A stretch of 64,000 nt of DNA from Micromussa lordhowensis (GCA_964020085.1 OZ026607.1:4764886-4828885), one strand, 5' to 3'; positions 1 to 14,088 are shown, counted from the stretch's first letter. Numbers and translations are program-made. The notes: a model not told the origin generated them from the letters alone.

Positions 1-1033
1 TTTTTACGCAGGGCAACATTTCCGAGCAACGATTTCACCGGCTCGTGCTAGAGTTTAGGGTTAGAAATGATATCATTGCATGATTTAAAGTGGCTTGTTT
101 AAAATACAACAAAATGAGATAACTAAAGTTGTCGTTAAAGCTTTTTGTAAATCAAAGTTCATACAAAATTCTTTGACTCGTTGCATAAATATTTCTTCCC
201 ATTCACTCCAGAAAGACCGGAACTTGACAGATATTTCATCAACTTTTATTGGAAAGATTACAGAATGACAAAAGCGGATATTTCTAGTTTGTTTATACAA
301 CGAACTGGAAGTAACCTTTTTAAAATTTCCAGGAAATTTCAGTTACTTAGAAGGATAGAACTTCCACTAGAATTTTGAAATTTTCTCCTCTAAGGAAGTA
401 ACGCAACAGTAGAGTTGAGCGGACAGAGAGAGAGAGATAGAAAGTACCAGGAGTTGAAACCGCATTTTTCCAACGCGAGGCGGAGATCTCGATCAAACAA
501 TAATCGATATCACCGATTGAGCTTAGAATCGTACTGCTTTAACTGGTGCATTTAAGACCGATTTACTCGACAGAAAATGTGCTGCACGGTAGTGATATGA
601 ATGAAAAAAGAAAAAGGCCCGGAAAGGAGAAATTTCCTTGTACACACGTGAATGTTCAATGACCTTTCGTCATCCGTGGCTAGCAAAAATTTCATCCGTG
701 CACCGACTACCTATTCAGTAGGCCGTGTACGGATAGGGAAAAAAACGTTTACAGAACGAAATTTTTCCGTTTAGAACGTCTTTTTAGCCTTTTTCTGGTA
801 TTCGTATCATTTATATCGTAGTTTGGGTCTTGCAAATCGGCCTTTAGAAAGAATTGAATGAGATTGACACTTTGCTGTCTAGGCTTTTCACAAATCTACG
901 CTACCTCGAAGACCCTCGAGGCGTTTAAGGGCGCTCCATGTTGCTTAGCAACACCTCTGACCATTTGCGGGCTCAGCAGATTTCTCCGGGCAGACTAACG
1001 GAAGTGTGAGCGCTTACAAATTCGAGAGCCTAC
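1..1033. other. No supported feature; probable intron
   Basis: AT-rich sequence with only short ORFs that lack splice or family support. On the minus strand it follows the splice donor at 1,033/1,032, so it is most simply the next intron of the KIF26-like gene, whose remaining exons should lie to the left of the window. Confidence 0.5.
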
Positions 1034-1362
1034 CTTGATAGAAACGATGAACCAATAGCTGCTTCTTCCGGCTTCACATACATCATGCCACCGCGATCCC
1101 CCGTCTCCATGGCGACGCCGGCTTGCAGGCGCTGCTTGTCCGCCCGCCGTATGAGCTGGTCAGCGTTCGGTCCCACCATGTATCCAGGAATGTTGTAGTA
1201 AGCGAGGAACTGGGACTCTTCCAAAGTGTTCACCATGGCAACAGCCTCTCGTTTGAGCTGGTTCAGGTCTGTGGCGCACACTTCACATTGGTCATTTTTC
1301 CATGACTTCATCTGCGTCTCTGGAATGCGGATCTGGTCGAAGATTCTTGCAGAAAGCGATCC
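1034..1362 (-). CDS. KIF26/VAB-8-like atypical kinesin, internal exon (second Cys motif)
   Basis: Internal coding exon of 329 nt, read in phase 0 from its first base. It is bounded by a good acceptor (pyrimidine-rich TTTTCATTACAG) and donor (AAG/GTAGGC), leaving two bases for the next exon. The peptide carries the motif CEVCATDLNQLKREAV, which closely matches the N-terminal Cys motif I recall for vertebrate KIF26B (CxxCATHLNQLKQEA). It is preceded by an IPET..KSWKND segment, also like that family. KIF26/VAB-8 proteins are divergent kinesins thought to bind microtubules without productive ATPase activity and to act in cell polarity, adhesion and axon guidance. The motor domain is not in the window and should follow to the left. 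The remainder (YYNIPGYMVGPNADQLIRRA and onwards) is conserved-looking but I do not recognise it. The exon is stop-free throughout and has codon use unlike the flanking AT-rich DNA. Confidence 0.8.
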
Positions 1363-3235
1363 CTGTAATGAAAAGTGGGAGTAGTAAACGCTTTTACGAC
1401 GACAGAAGCTCATCTAAGCACGACTGCCTCTTTGCATCGACATTACATAGGGCTTATGACGGCGAACTAGGCTCACGCATGCGTGACGAAGACCGGCAGG
1501 TCAGAGACCAGAGGGAGTAAACAAAGGAAAAATAGAACGATATTTTCCAATCAAACCGGGCCAACCGAGAGGGATGCCCCTACCTTTCCCAAATCCCCCA
1601 CATAAGTGAAATCTGCTGAGAAGTACTAGGGCAACAAACCGGTTTGTCGGACCGGTTTGACCGATCTAATTGGACCATCTCCAGAGGTGGTTCCGAATAT
1701 TCCGATCGGACCAAACCGAAACGGACTCAACCGAAATGCCCGAAATTTTTAGTATAATGGAAAACACCCCCAAGAGTGCAACTTCGAACTGTACTCGGTG
1801 TAAACTGATATCTCCCGGCTATAACGGGGAGAAAATTATTCCGTTCCCTCCCCTTACCCACCCCCTTTTCCCGCCTCCTTCCACGCCCACTTTACCCGGT
1901 TGACTCTCATTCAAAGGTTATCTTCTTCCCGCATCAGCACGCATGGACACAATTTCGCAACAGAAGGCACATCTGTACACACACATGCTTTACTTAATCC
2001 TTTGTCATTGTAATAAAGCTTTCGATGTTCATTTGATTTTATCATCCATGTAGTCATCTAAGCAAAGTGACGCTGCAAATTTCACGTTTGAGTAGCTCTC
2101 AACAATAATAATAACAAAATAGTAATTCTGCAAGGTAATGTATCTTTCTATTCCTGGAGCGGAAAACGTGAGCCCTGGAATGTGATCTCGTTGCTGAAAG
2201 TCGGAAAAGTACGGCAAAAGTTCCTGGTTACCGTGTGTTACAACATTACGTAATGGCGACTTGAAAAGCTTTCCTCTCCAGTGTTAAGTCATTGTGTTAA
2301 GACGTTAACTACAAAGATCGTGATCAGCTAATTTTACCTCCATCGCCAAAACCGAGAGAAAATAACAGTTTTCTAAAATATACATGCTTGTCAGAAAAGA
2401 AAAAAAACGATGCAAGTTTATAAATATGGCCAAGTCCTGTAGTTTATTCGCTGACCGTTTCAAAACAACGCTGACTGCTAAGGCAATTTGAATTAAGACG
2501 CCTTACAAATACAAAATGCTAATGAAAGCGACACAACACTCTTAACTTTAGCACTCAGAAGTGGATAATTGTTGAAGGCGGGGAGCTTTGCGGTGAATTG
2601 CAAAACAGGATTATAGAATTCAGCCGTAAAATTTCTGATGCGTACTGCGCATTTGGCTGTCTTCAATGAAAATAGATTTCATCCTAGAGGTATGTGCTGT
2701 TAACGAAGCATGGAATTGTTATTGCACGGTATCGAGGGCAATATCAAGTGTGCGAGTATTTCAAGACGTTGTCAGTTATTTTCGTTTGAAATATCGCGTG
2801 ACGGGAAGGAAAACTTGGCTAATATAATTGGTTTGTTTGAGAAGTTTGTTATGGTTTCGCCTCTAGCGCTCTCGCTAATAGCCGGAAATTAGTGGACAAA
2901 TTAAACAACGTACGAATATTTAAAAGAGTTATTAATCATGATCGTAAGTGACAAAACTGTACATTCCAAGAGTCGAAAAAGAAAACGATTAAGCTTTTAA
3001 CTCCTTAAGGACCTTGTACGCAGTGCAGAATTTGCAAGAGGTTTATCGTAAGTTTTACATGGAATTCAATCTACTTTGTGGACAACATCGACTTCAGGTT
3101 CTTCTACTAGTGACAAAGTTAACCCTTAACCTCGCAAAAATTGGAAATTTACCAATGCGATACAGGTTCATTGAACTTGGAAAACTAGTAAAACCACAGG
3201 AGGTAACTCTTAATAGCTTTTATTTTTATTAATGG
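1363..3235. other. Intron of the KIF26-like gene; nothing else supported
   Basis: Lies between two phase-compatible exons on the minus strand. Around 1,560-1,760 there are repeated ACCGGTTTG/CCAAACCG-like words and a Py-rich stretch near 1,850-1,900, which may be an old repeat, but no boundaries can be drawn. Confidence 0.5.
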
Positions 3236-3345
3236 TCACACACTGGGGTTTCATCCACAAATTTTTAAATTAGAACCACCTTGTACAGCATAATAAACAG
3301 TACCACATGAAAGTACTGCTTAGTGTAGCATTCTTTCAAGTAGTC
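3236..3345 (+). repeat. Dispersed minisatellite, single unit
   Basis: One unit of the family described at 26,105-26,480. It carries the successive words GGTCACACACTGGGGTTTC, TAGAACCACCTTGTACAGC and CAGTAC...GTACTG. The last pair forms a 6-bp stem around nine bases. Confidence 0.75.
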
Positions 3346-6300
3346 GGACGGACTCTATGGTCTAATCCAACTATGAGCTAAGTGCTAATTTCACCCAAGA
3401 GCGCAAAAGTTGAAGTAAAAATTCGCTTTTTATTTTTCTTTGTTTACGTAACAAGCCAAACTATACTGAAACAACTTTAAAAGTTCTGACTGTTACATTT
3501 TCGAGGCATGGCTTACGAACGTTGATGTGAGCTCTGGTCGTGAAAAAATGTTTTCTTGCGTAGTGTTCTCCTCAACAGTGAACAGTGTTTAACTATTTTA
3601 GTTTTTTTAGGTAGTGGGAAAGTTTTATCGTAAAACGTTAAGGTGATTGCAAAGGCAAGGTGGCCAAAATGTCAAATATAATGATAGTAGACTATAAGCG
3701 TTTTACCTTTTTTCCTGTTCCAGTTCTTCTAGTAGGAAAAACACGAGCTTCCTCCATGTCGTTTTAGCTCTTCTGGTGCTAATATAAAGTGTTTTCTGTT
3801 TTTATGAGCTTATTTTAGCTTGCAAGACATGCAAGATGGACTCAACACGCAACGTTTTCCATGCCCCATTTACTAGCAAAGAACTGAATCACTTTATTTG
3901 AGTGCTGATGTCATACAAAGTAAATTAATCACCTTTTCTCAACGAGGTGTCAAAGGGCTGCTTTGTTTATTAAATTAACGGTGTACCTGGCAAAAATCTT
4001 GAATCGCGAAGACCTAAACACACACATAGTTCGCCATTTTGGCGACCATTAACAGCCGCGCGCTTTAAATAGCTGTCGTGTATTATTTTGGAAGCATGCA
4101 ATTATATCGTTCGAGGTGGAGCTTCAAACCTCATTTAATTGTGAACTTATCAAGACATCTATAAATGACGTACATGACCCAAATTGTTTTTATGTGTGAG
4201 CATGAAAACAATTCCCCCGAAGGGTTTCCAATTATGTTCGTTCGACTGCAACGCACGTGCCAAGACAATGACCTTGTACTAAGGAACGTAGAGAAAAACA
4301 CTTTGACCCGTTCAGTGAAAAATTGTGAATGGGATTTAGGTTTTTTCCTCTTTGTTTCGCTGTGCTACTTATTCAGTGAATGATCAGGAGCTTACCGTTT
4401 GGATTCAAAGCAACTCTGGCGTGAAAAAAACTAGAATATATAACTTTAATATTTCGCCCGTAGGAAGCAAACAAGAGTGTTTACCAAATCAACCATTTTG
4501 TTATTGTTGTTGAACAATAGATACATCTTGCAAGATTTCACGTTGAAAAGCCGCGACCAAAACGTGACTATAGTTATATTTCCGTTCCTTTATACGTTCA
4601 GACAGGTGAGTTTCGTCAAAGAAACCGCCTCTTTACTCGAGCATAACAATGGAAACCCGCTGTAAACATGACCAGAGCGCGCACACACGTGCAAAGTTAA
4701 CTGTACTTTGCATTGTAAAACTTTGTAAAATTTTCTCCGGACACAAGATGAGAAATCAACGGGTCAAAGCTAACTTGATATTTGTGGCATTGGGCTCAAA
4801 GCTGCAAACAAACTTAATACAAATTAAGGTCTGAAATCATAACCCATCAGCTAACAAAATTGTAAAATTTACCTTTTTATCTTGCCCGTAAACCACTACG
4901 CTTGATAAAAACTCTCGACTTGCAATCACATTCAGTCTTTTAGTTTTTCAGCTAATCTGGTCTCGTGTCAGAGACATAACTTTGAGTCGACTCTTGATAA
5001 GTGAGTGACTCGGAGCTTGCTAGCACCCTTACTTAATGCCAAAACTCTAAGAAACTCTGTAGCTCTTTGGAAACCCACAACATCTTAAGTGTTTTTAACG
5101 TTAACACTCTTGCCTAAAATATTTCATGCATCAGTAGGCCATTCTGTTAAGCAACTGTATTAATAAGCAGGAGCTCTTGAATGGCGGAGAACCACTTTAT
5201 AAAGAACAAAAAGCTTTTACATCTCTTTGTTGTGCAAGCAAGGTCTGTGGTTTTTGACTATTTCCACAACACAATCTCGCTGCCGGACGTCAAAACACAA
5301 GCAAAACAAATTGGTCCTCGCACTCAACTGTGCGCTAACGGCACTAACCCAGGGAACAAAATTTAAGTGCACACGAAGAAGGAGGCGAGCCTTGAAAGCT
5401 CTCTAAGACTATCCGGAGGCAAAACTTAAGTAATTCCAAGTGTCAAGGCGTCATTTTGGAGCATGCACTTTTGCACGCGAACAGCTTTGTGAGAAATAGG
5501 GCATATTTTGAGGGTATAGAATGGGGTCGCCCGAGAAATGATTACGTGAGATCTGACATCAGCAAAATTTTGTGATAGTGTAGGTAGGTAAGGTAATTTT
5601 GACTGACAGCTGAGAATAATTGCACCTCGGTGCAACATTACGTCATACAATTTTTCCGGTTTCTTACATAAAGCGCCAAGCGGGAAGTTGATAAAAATTC
5701 TTCTTATAAAATCCTGTTCTCTCAATCAATACTTAACGTAGACAAAGCGACGTCTGGCCTTTATGAATCCTTAGCAATATGATCATTTTCTTGTCATAGT
5801 TTGCTTTCCTCTCGGCGCCAGGCTCGGATCTGATATGCTTTCCCAGAAACGAGGGTTGACCTGCGGTTTTATCGACTTCGTGTTCTGTGGTCACGACATG
5901 ATCACCGAAGTGACAGTCAAGTCGTACCCAGGCTATTTCGCGCGGTCTTGCGTTCGCACTGTGCTACGATGTTGAGATCCTTCGGTCGTGCGGCTATGCA
6001 AGCCTTAGTGTCCGCTTTTAACTTCTGTACGACATAATTTTAGCTTACATTTACCGTCTACATCATCGCGCGTATTTATTTCACTCTCCAACATTTGGTG
6101 CAACGGCTAGCGCTTTTGAAGACATCATATGCGTTCCTGCCATGCAGTCAATCAAACACGACAATCTGTTTCATTTTTGGTCTTTTCTTTTCTGAAAGCA
6201 AAAGAACGACAGCTGCGAACTCAATCTTCTAGAATACTTGTCTTTTTCCCCGGAAATGATCTTGAACCAATTATGAATAGCAAAGAGTTGCCTGAGTAAA

Positions 6301-8847
6301 AATCTTTTGATAAATATGGCCGAAGTTTAATATACAAAACAATATTTATGACGGATAAATTGGTATCACAAGTATTCACATAATTCGAAGAGATTTAGTT
6401 GTTTTCCATTTAATTAAAGTTGACAGTTACTATGGTTAACATATTTTTTCGGCAAGAATTAAAGAATATACCGGAAGTTTTGCTTGCCGTCCCGATCTCA
6501 CTAGAAACGTTAAGGACGCGATTTTTAATTAGTGGTATTCGAATCGCAGCACGTTTTTTGTTCTGTGTTTTCCTTACTTCGCTGCGAGTGCAACTATTAA
6601 AGACCTAACTATAGGAAAACTCCGTGCAAAAGCAAAGGAGGAAAAGCGAGCAAAAGAGACCTTCCTTTTTCTTCCACTAAAACAGTTTTCATTTTTTCCG
6701 AAGTAACCTAAAAATTCCGTTAAATTTGTTTCACGTCATACCTGGAACATAACACTACAACTACCTACTGCGAGAAGTGCTGGCAGTGCAGTCTCTCTTG
6801 TTAGTCAAGTATTCCATACATTTGCCTGTACAAAATTCGGGTAGTTTTCGACTCCGTGTTATCGCCGGAGAAATGTATCGATGGATTTCTCCCTTCTTAG
6901 CCCGACAACATCTCTAAGAATTGACAGTGAATTGATTTGCTAGCTCTCGTAATTTTTTTAAACTGTGCTTAGTAGGTAAGTAATAAAATAAGATTCTCAT
7001 TCTATTTCCTTACCTTTTTTTAAAACGGGGAAAATAGGCGAGTCTACTTTGATTTTAAACTTTGTAATTTATCACACATTGAACAGTTATTACGAGGTGA
7101 ATCAAGAAAATAAGAATTCTTGAATATCGATATCGTATGAAACGTCATACCTCTTGGAGTGAATTGACCATGCTTTCAGTATTGAGATAAGCGGAGTCGA
7201 GGCTGTCCATTTAGACGTAACTTGAAGTTCATTAGGTTGTTTTTCACTTGATGCGTAGAACGTGATAAATCTTTAGTTCAATGGAGTTGGAGTTGAGATT
7301 CCATGGCATCTCACGCTGCTTTCAATCGTCCGCACATTCTAAATTTTTGTTCACGAGCTCGGTTAAAGTTCATCGTGAAAGCCACTCTATAATTAACACA
7401 ATCTTCAAGGGTGTTAGATGAAAGGTATCCTTTTGTTATGTAAAGTAATCGATTGAAAGTTAACAAAAGCCCGGTTCTTGTTAGTGGAACAAAAAAACAA
7501 CTTTACATCGGCACGACCGGATGTGAAATTGTCTGGAGTAAAATGTTCATCACTTCTCTGGGATGTGAAGACACCGTGGACACATTAGTTTCGGAAACGA
7601 GCAACTAGCTTCTTGGAACATTGATTTAAAGAAAGCTACATTTCGTTGCACCAGGTTCTTTTTGCTACCCCCTTAGAAAAGCTGATCATTCAGTTTCAAC
7701 GACCATTTACACAGTCATTCAACCTCGGCTGAATCCAGCGTTTTGGTCAAATTGAAACGAATTAGCATTTTTAAACACCCAAATAAAGAAATTATGCTTC
7801 TTTCTTTAGAGGAAATGTTTTGACTTATCCATAGCATGACAGAAGTGAACACATCTACTTTGGCCTCGAAGTTGCGCAAGCGAAAAATATGTGAAAAATG
7901 CCACTCTTGTTGCAAAAAAGCAGGGCTTTGGTGAGGGTTTTCTGCCTCTAAGATTGTCTAGAAAAAAAATGGATTTTAAGTAAGACATGATGGTGGAATA
8001 ATTGATCGAAGAAACCGTTAATTCACACGCGTGGCATGCCCTGAAACAATTATACGTCAAACGCGCCAACTTACGATTATTTCGAGCGAAAATTCTTTAT
8101 TCGCTATGCTTTGTACAGCTTTAAGCCACATCAATAATTTTGTAACGTACGTATTGAGCTGGAAATTAAATGTTTCAGTTATTGAAAACAAACAGCTGAC
8201 AGCTAATCAGCTAACGATTTTCGACCAGCCGGAGCTCGTGTATTTTGAAAAACAAAACAAAAAAGTAGTGATAAACAAGTAAACCCTTTAAAAACCTTAT
8301 AGCTGTTTGTCGGGTTGTTTCACGGGTATATTTATAGGTTAGAAAGTTAATTGTTTAGAAGAAATATGATACTAATCAAATGTAAATTTAGTTCCGTAAA
8401 GCTAGTCAACACATTCAGCTCAGAAGATGTTATCTCGTCTAAAACAAAACGGAGGGGGCGTGACTATTTTCACAAGGCCGTCTTTAAATTTATCAGTCAT
8501 CTAACGCCTCCGTGTCGATTACATGACCCTGTGCAAAGATTCCTCGTTGTTTTTCATACGTTTCTTTCGATTCGATTCTGACAGTTTGGCGGTTCATTCA
8601 GAAAATATTCTCGTAGTTGATACCTTTCTTCATTCATAGAATCATTCTGTTTCTGATAGTGTTATTCGTTAAGGAAAAATATCTCTTGTAGCTTAAGTTA
8701 CTTGCTTCAACGATTCCGCTTTTAAGCGGGCCAGCTGGCTTTCGCTGTGTGTGTATCTCGAAAGAAACGTAATGGACGACTTTGGTCACCCTTAAGCCGT
8801 GAGATACCAGCAAATAGTTGCTACGCAACAGCGCGTGTCGAGAAATA
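3346..8847. other. Intronic/intergenic DNA without recognisable features
   Basis: All ORFs here are short (under about 90 codons), rich in Phe/Lys/Asn as expected from random AT-rich DNA, and lack splice-site or domain support. I see no RNA gene or complete transposon. Confidence 0.5.
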
Positions 8848-9017
8848 AGTGGAACCCCGGTTTATCCGGTTACTAACGGGTCTCAAAAATCTGGTCGTAT
8901 TAACGGGGTGGCCGTATTAAAGGGGTCCTATAACTAAGCAAATGACTGACAGAGCTTTTCTTTGGGCCAGAATAAAGTCGCCGTAATGAAGAAGTGGCTT
9001 GAAGGCGTGGTTCCACT
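8848..9017. mobile_element. Short TIR element, pogo/Tigger-like MITE
   Basis: The sequence begins AGTGGAACCCCGGTTTATCC and ends with GGTTCCACT, the exact inverse of its first nine bases. Internal GTATTAACGGGG, GTATTAAAGGGG and CCGTAATGAAG words are typical of the CAGTGGAACCTC-type termini of pogo/Tigger (Tc1-mariner superfamily) elements in many animals. It is about 170 bp and has no coding capacity, so it would be non-autonomous. The family assignment rests on recalled terminal motifs. Confidence 0.6.
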
Positions 9018-11173
9018 GTAAATCGAAATGTCAGGAAAACAACAGAAGCTATTTAGAAACAACACAATGAACAGGAAAAGCTAAAACGCCTGAGCCGATT
9101 TCTAATTAGCAGCAATTAGACAGATAGCTTCCAAAGCTATTAGACAATTCAACGTTTGCTGATGGAAAATGAAAGAAGTTAATTCCATTCTGGGGTGTGA
9201 GGTTGCCCTCTTAATTATAACGGACGTTGTTTTTAGGATGTGGTGCACAACCTGTGGTTAGCCGAAACTATTTCAATCTCAAAAATAAATTCCGTGTATA
9301 TTGGGACATGCACGCAAGATAAGAGTCGTACTGGCTGGTTAGACTGAACCAGACCAATTCGTAACGACAGGGATAACTGAATCTTGTTGGGTGTTCACTC
9401 GAAATTGAAGCCAATTAAGTTTAGAATATCAGCTGACTCGCGAAGGTCTTCTTGAACGCTATTTCAGAACTCTCTGGTACAATACTAAGACTAATTAAGA
9501 TTTTGATTGCTTCTTCTCATCACCTGTCCCGTACACAATCTATCGATGTTGCAGGGAGAAAATGTTTGCTGATCACTGTGGAGGGAGGGGGGATTTAGGT
9601 TTTAGGGCCTATCTACACAGATAGCAAAATTTGACTTCCACACGGAAAAAAACAGTGCGACCGCAAATTAAGTTTTATAGATGACTCTGAATTCGGAATG
9701 CAGCGCTTAATTTCCACGTTATCTATATACTTTATCTTGAGCGATAGGAGGTCTCAGTTAAGTCAATCCCGACATAGGATTTATGACGCCGTTATTGTCT
9801 AGCGAAAACACAAACATCATAATGTTAGCACACTTTTACAAAGGGGGTTAAAAATTCTCAATATGCGATCTTCAATTTAGATAGGTCAGAAATTGAGTTA
9901 TTACGCTTCTCCGCGCGACGGTTCGGCGCCATATCCAGCAAAGCGTTTTGTCCCGAATATGATAATTTATCAAGACCGGTCTATACATGTGGCGAAGTAC
10001 AATAACTATATACCGTCATATATTTTAACCTATACGGTCCAAACATTCCGTTGTAATATCGTTCGTGCACGCTTAGCTTTGTCGAAAATGTTGTTACGTT
10101 TATTAAGAAATGATCTACTTGCGATTCGTTTCAGTTAAAACTCAAGTATTTCCTGGCCGTTTTATTGATTCTACTTTCGTGATATTTCCTCAGAATCGTG
10201 GGCTTGTACCATTTTATGTTGACGAATCTCCAACTGCGTATCAATAATCTGAACATTTTTATACTATAAATAATAACTGCGAGGTTTCGAAAGATAGCAA
10301 AGTGCTTTTTCCTTCAATCTCGTAGAAACACGCAAAGGTCTTAACCGTTTTTCAGGATCCCTTTGTATTCACTACAAAGGTTTCCAATATGATGAATGGG
10401 AAATATGCTTCGAAAGACAGCCTTTATGCCTGTCAAAAACGCTCACATGAGAAGTTTGTAATGCTCTATCTCTGTGAAACCCGAAGCGAAATATTGTCAG
10501 CAAATAATACTAAGATTACAATTTTACAACGAAACCTAAACCCAGGCTTTCTAGTAAATTTTCTGCGGGAATTAAAAAGGATTTTGCCGACTTCCTTAAA
10601 GTTTAAATTTTTCGAAGATTATTTTATTTAACTCATTAGCATCAAACAAAGACAGGACATTTTGCATACAGTGAGTATTACATTTGTGCTTTATTAGACA
10701 AGGTGTTTCGAACACGCTATTTCCACGTCCTGCTTCAAAAAGACTATGGAAGTAAACTAGAGTTTCTCGCCCAAATGAATAACCTAACTTTTGCCTCAGA
10801 ATTTCCAAATAGTTATTTTGGAACTTCAGCTCCTAGAGTACTAAGTCGAGAACTAAGCTACAATTTTATATTTATGGAAAAGTCTGTGATGTTGATTCGA
10901 TTTAAGTTTGAGTTTAACCTCGTTCGTCAAAGTAACTTACAGTTCAAAAGAGTTAAGTAGCTTTGTTTGCTTTTGGAGTAAGCGATATTCATTGATCAGC
11001 CAATAGATTTAAATTCTATCTTCTGTATGATAGATTTAACCATAAACTGGACTGAAGAAGATTTTGCGAAACTTCTTCTATGCAGAGAAATCTTGAGTCA
11101 TTTATAAAAGAAGTTACATTTTATGTAACGGGCAGGAACTCGAAACCTGTAGGCATAAAAGAATTCGACTAAC
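9018..11173. other. Intron of the KIF26-like gene; nothing supported
   Basis: Part of the long minus-strand intron between the exons at 11,174-11,314 and 1,034-1,362. It contains only short AT-rich ORFs. Confidence 0.5.
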
Positions 11174-11314
11174 CTGCGAGATCCCGCACTTGGTGGCATT
11201 AGATAAATCTTCGTACAGACCTCGTTTCCGCCAGTCGTTTCTGTCGAACCTATCCAAACTTCCACCATAATCACGCCAGTTTGCTAACCTATTTTTCTTT
11301 CGCGAGTCCTCTAG
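11174..11314 (-). CDS. KIF26-like gene, middle exon (charged linker)
   Basis: Coding exon ending at a strong donor (CTCGCAG/GTTAGT) in phase 0, which joins in frame to the exon at 1,362. The peptide is highly charged (DSRKKNRLANWRDYGGSL, then DRFDRNDWRKRGLYEDL) and unlike translated intron. The acceptor is uncertain. Two AG sites compatible with phase 0 give starts at 11,314 (after CTAAAG) or 11,308 (after CTAGAG). An in-frame stop just upstream of an ATG at 11,326 excludes a much longer exon. If no acceptor is used, that ATG (MSLKLED) could instead be an alternative start. I recognise no domain. As I recall it, vertebrate KIF26 has only a short spacer between the two Cys motifs, so this exon would be an added linker of about 45 residues. 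Confidence 0.6.
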
Positions 11315-13539
11315 CTTTAGTGACATATCGAAGTTTCAGGAAGATGGCTTGAGCCAGATGAACAGTCAAACCACTTCTCTCTCTCTCTTAGGCCAAGTGT
11401 AATTAAATTCATATTGTCCCTTGCTGCTAACCAATCGTCATGAAGCAATTTACGTGCTGGCAACGTGTCACACAATTTACACACGCGCGCTTCGCGCCAA
11501 ATGCACCAAAATACAGTTTGAGGTGAAAGATTCAAGCGCCACGGTTTGAAACAAAATATTTTCTTTGAACCCAAAAGATATTACGAGGAACAAAGACTGC
11601 GCACGGCTTTCGAATAAGGAAAACCCCGCCTGTTAGTTAATGTTTTATTCAATAAGATAACAACATTAAAAGATTATTAAGAGATTTGCGCTCGAAGATA
11701 ATCACTTGAAATCCGCTAAGCTTTTAAACGAACCTTTCAACAATGGGGACTTCAGCTTTATCGTTCTATTTTCGTATTTCCCCTCAAATCGACGCTTTTG
11801 CAACGGCTGTTTTCTAAACGCAAGGAGATGTTTGTTTGTTTTTTTTTTTCACAAAAGCGGGTTTAAAAAGAGCATATTTATTGAAAGGTGCCCGCTTATG
11901 CACCTGAACTGAATTGAATACTGGGGACTTTAAAGCTATAGTAGATAATTATCGCCCGCTTAGAAAGGTGACAAAATATACATTGTAAGTCCATTAGCGT
12001 CCAAAACAGAGCGATAAGGCTCTTTTATACGCTTGACGAAAGAAACCTGCGAAAATACAAAAACCGCTTGTGTTATTTTTCACAACGAAGACACGCCTTC
12101 TACGCGTGGTCTGACAAAAGAAGTTTATTTTTGGAGGTGACCAAGAAAGAACGATTCGCTCTCGGGTGAATGAATTAGTTATCTCTTGATCTTTGTTCAA
12201 CTCAACAGTGAAAAGTAAACTTATGGAAAAGTTATCAAACGAGGCTACGAGCACGTGTGTCTAATGGAACCTGATTTTCCGGAATCGGCTGGCTTTGAAC
12301 TGAAATGGGTTCTTTGTAAAGTAAAAGCGGTCGCTGACTGAAATGAAATATCGCCAATTTGTATTTCATTTGAAAAAACTCTGACAGACATTAATGAAAT
12401 TTTTTGGTTAAGCCGGAACCCGACGAGAAAAAGTTTGACATTTTCCGCGATGGTAAGTAATGGGATCCGCGCTAAGCTTGGAAAATAATAGACTCAAATT
12501 GTTTTCTCGTAATTTCGCACAATTGTTTCCTGTTTTAGAACCTACGAAGAAAGAGTGTGTACAATATTTTTAGTCGCTATTAGTAGGGAAAAGTAGTTAA
12601 CTTAAGGTCTAAAAAAGGTTTGAGGCTTCTTTATCGCTATTTATAAACGATATACAATACAGGGTGATATTTTTACGATGCTCATAAATCCGTAAAATAT
12701 ATTGAAAGTGTATTTCGCTCAATGTCCCCACAAATAACCTTCTTAAGGGTAAGGAGGTGCTTAAGTTAATGTCTGTTTAACAAATATTGTTCTTGTAATA
12801 TAATTGGGATGAAAATATTGGAAATGTTTTCAACAAAACCGAAAGCATAACAAGTAGCACTTCATAAAAACTCGGGTTAAAATTACTTTGGCCGCAGCAC
12901 AATATTGCCCATCTCATTTCGTCTGAGAAATACATTAGTGCCATGATTTTAAATTTAAAACCTTTCTGTTCATTGTATGAAAAAGAGCTAATGTGTCGTT
13001 AAAGTGAAATGATTCAAATCGCAAAACTAATCAAAGAGATTTCCTTTCCAATAAAATTTCAAACTACACCGCCGACTGAAATGTTTAATAGCGTGGATAC
13101 GTTCTGTGAGAACGAAATGCCTTTAAACAAATGCTTTCTTTGGAATGAAACAATGAAAAGCGTAGAACGTATACTACACTTTTTAAAGTACAAAACCAAA
13201 ATAGCCTACTTCTTCAACAAAGCTGTTTTAGCTAGACGCGAAGAAAACAGCAACTATCTCGCTTACAAACTAATTAACACAAAATAGGAACTTCCATTTG
13301 GCGGCAAAAAATAGTGCAATCTGTTTTTATCCTTAAGTTCTAAAGTAACCCAGTATGATCAATAGTATCACAAGAATGTGGTCGATCAATAGGCTTTTGT
13401 CGGAATCGCCACACTTTGTGGTTTCAACAAGCAAATTCTATAATTCACAACACCTTGAAAAGCATGACAAACACGGAGAAAGTAATGGCTGTGTAGGCTT
13501 TTACTGCAATGGTCATGCTTGCGGTTTTCTCAAAGAACA
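11315..13539. other. Intron of the KIF26-like gene; nothing supported
   Basis: Lies between the exons at 17,217-17,412 and 11,174-11,314. No domain-bearing ORF or repeat boundary is visible. Confidence 0.45.
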
Positions 13540-13975
13540 CTATCTACATTTCACAACACCTTGTGTAGCCTGATAAACAGCACCAGAAAAGTGCGCTGTT
13601 CCATAAAGCTTTCACGGTAACACTGGCAACACAAGTGTTAAACAGTTCTACGTTAAAACTTCATTTCGCTAGAGACTTGAAAGTTAGATCTTCCCTATAC
13701 AACATAATAAAAGGGTATAACATTAAATTACTGCTCGACAGCTTTCATTTGAATGGTCACACGTAAGGGTTTTATCTACAAACTTTAATGTTAGAACCAT
13801 CTACGGCATAATAATATTATGAACGTACTGCTCAATAGCTTTCATTTCAACGGTCACACGATAGGGTTTTATCCACAGACTCCTACTGAGTTAAAATAAC
13901 CTCGCACAGCATCAAAAAAAAAAAACATTAAAATTACAAGTACACATCAACACCTTTCATTTTAACGTCCTTTGA
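13540..13975 (+). repeat. Dispersed minisatellite, about four degenerate units
   Basis: Recurring words CTTTCATTTGAATGGTCACAC, GGGTTTTATCCACAGAC, GTTAGAACCA and TACTGCTC(A/G)A, in the same order as in the units at 26,105-26,480 and with more decay. An A-run interrupts the last unit near 13,915. Confidence 0.7.
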
Positions 13976-14088
13976 ATAAAGAACTCTTTGAATTTAGTCT
14001 GTCAAAGATCTTTTAACTTTGCAAGTGGTTTAGACATCGCCGCATTTTGCGGGTTTTATTCGGTATCAATTTGCCCTTCGGTAAAATG

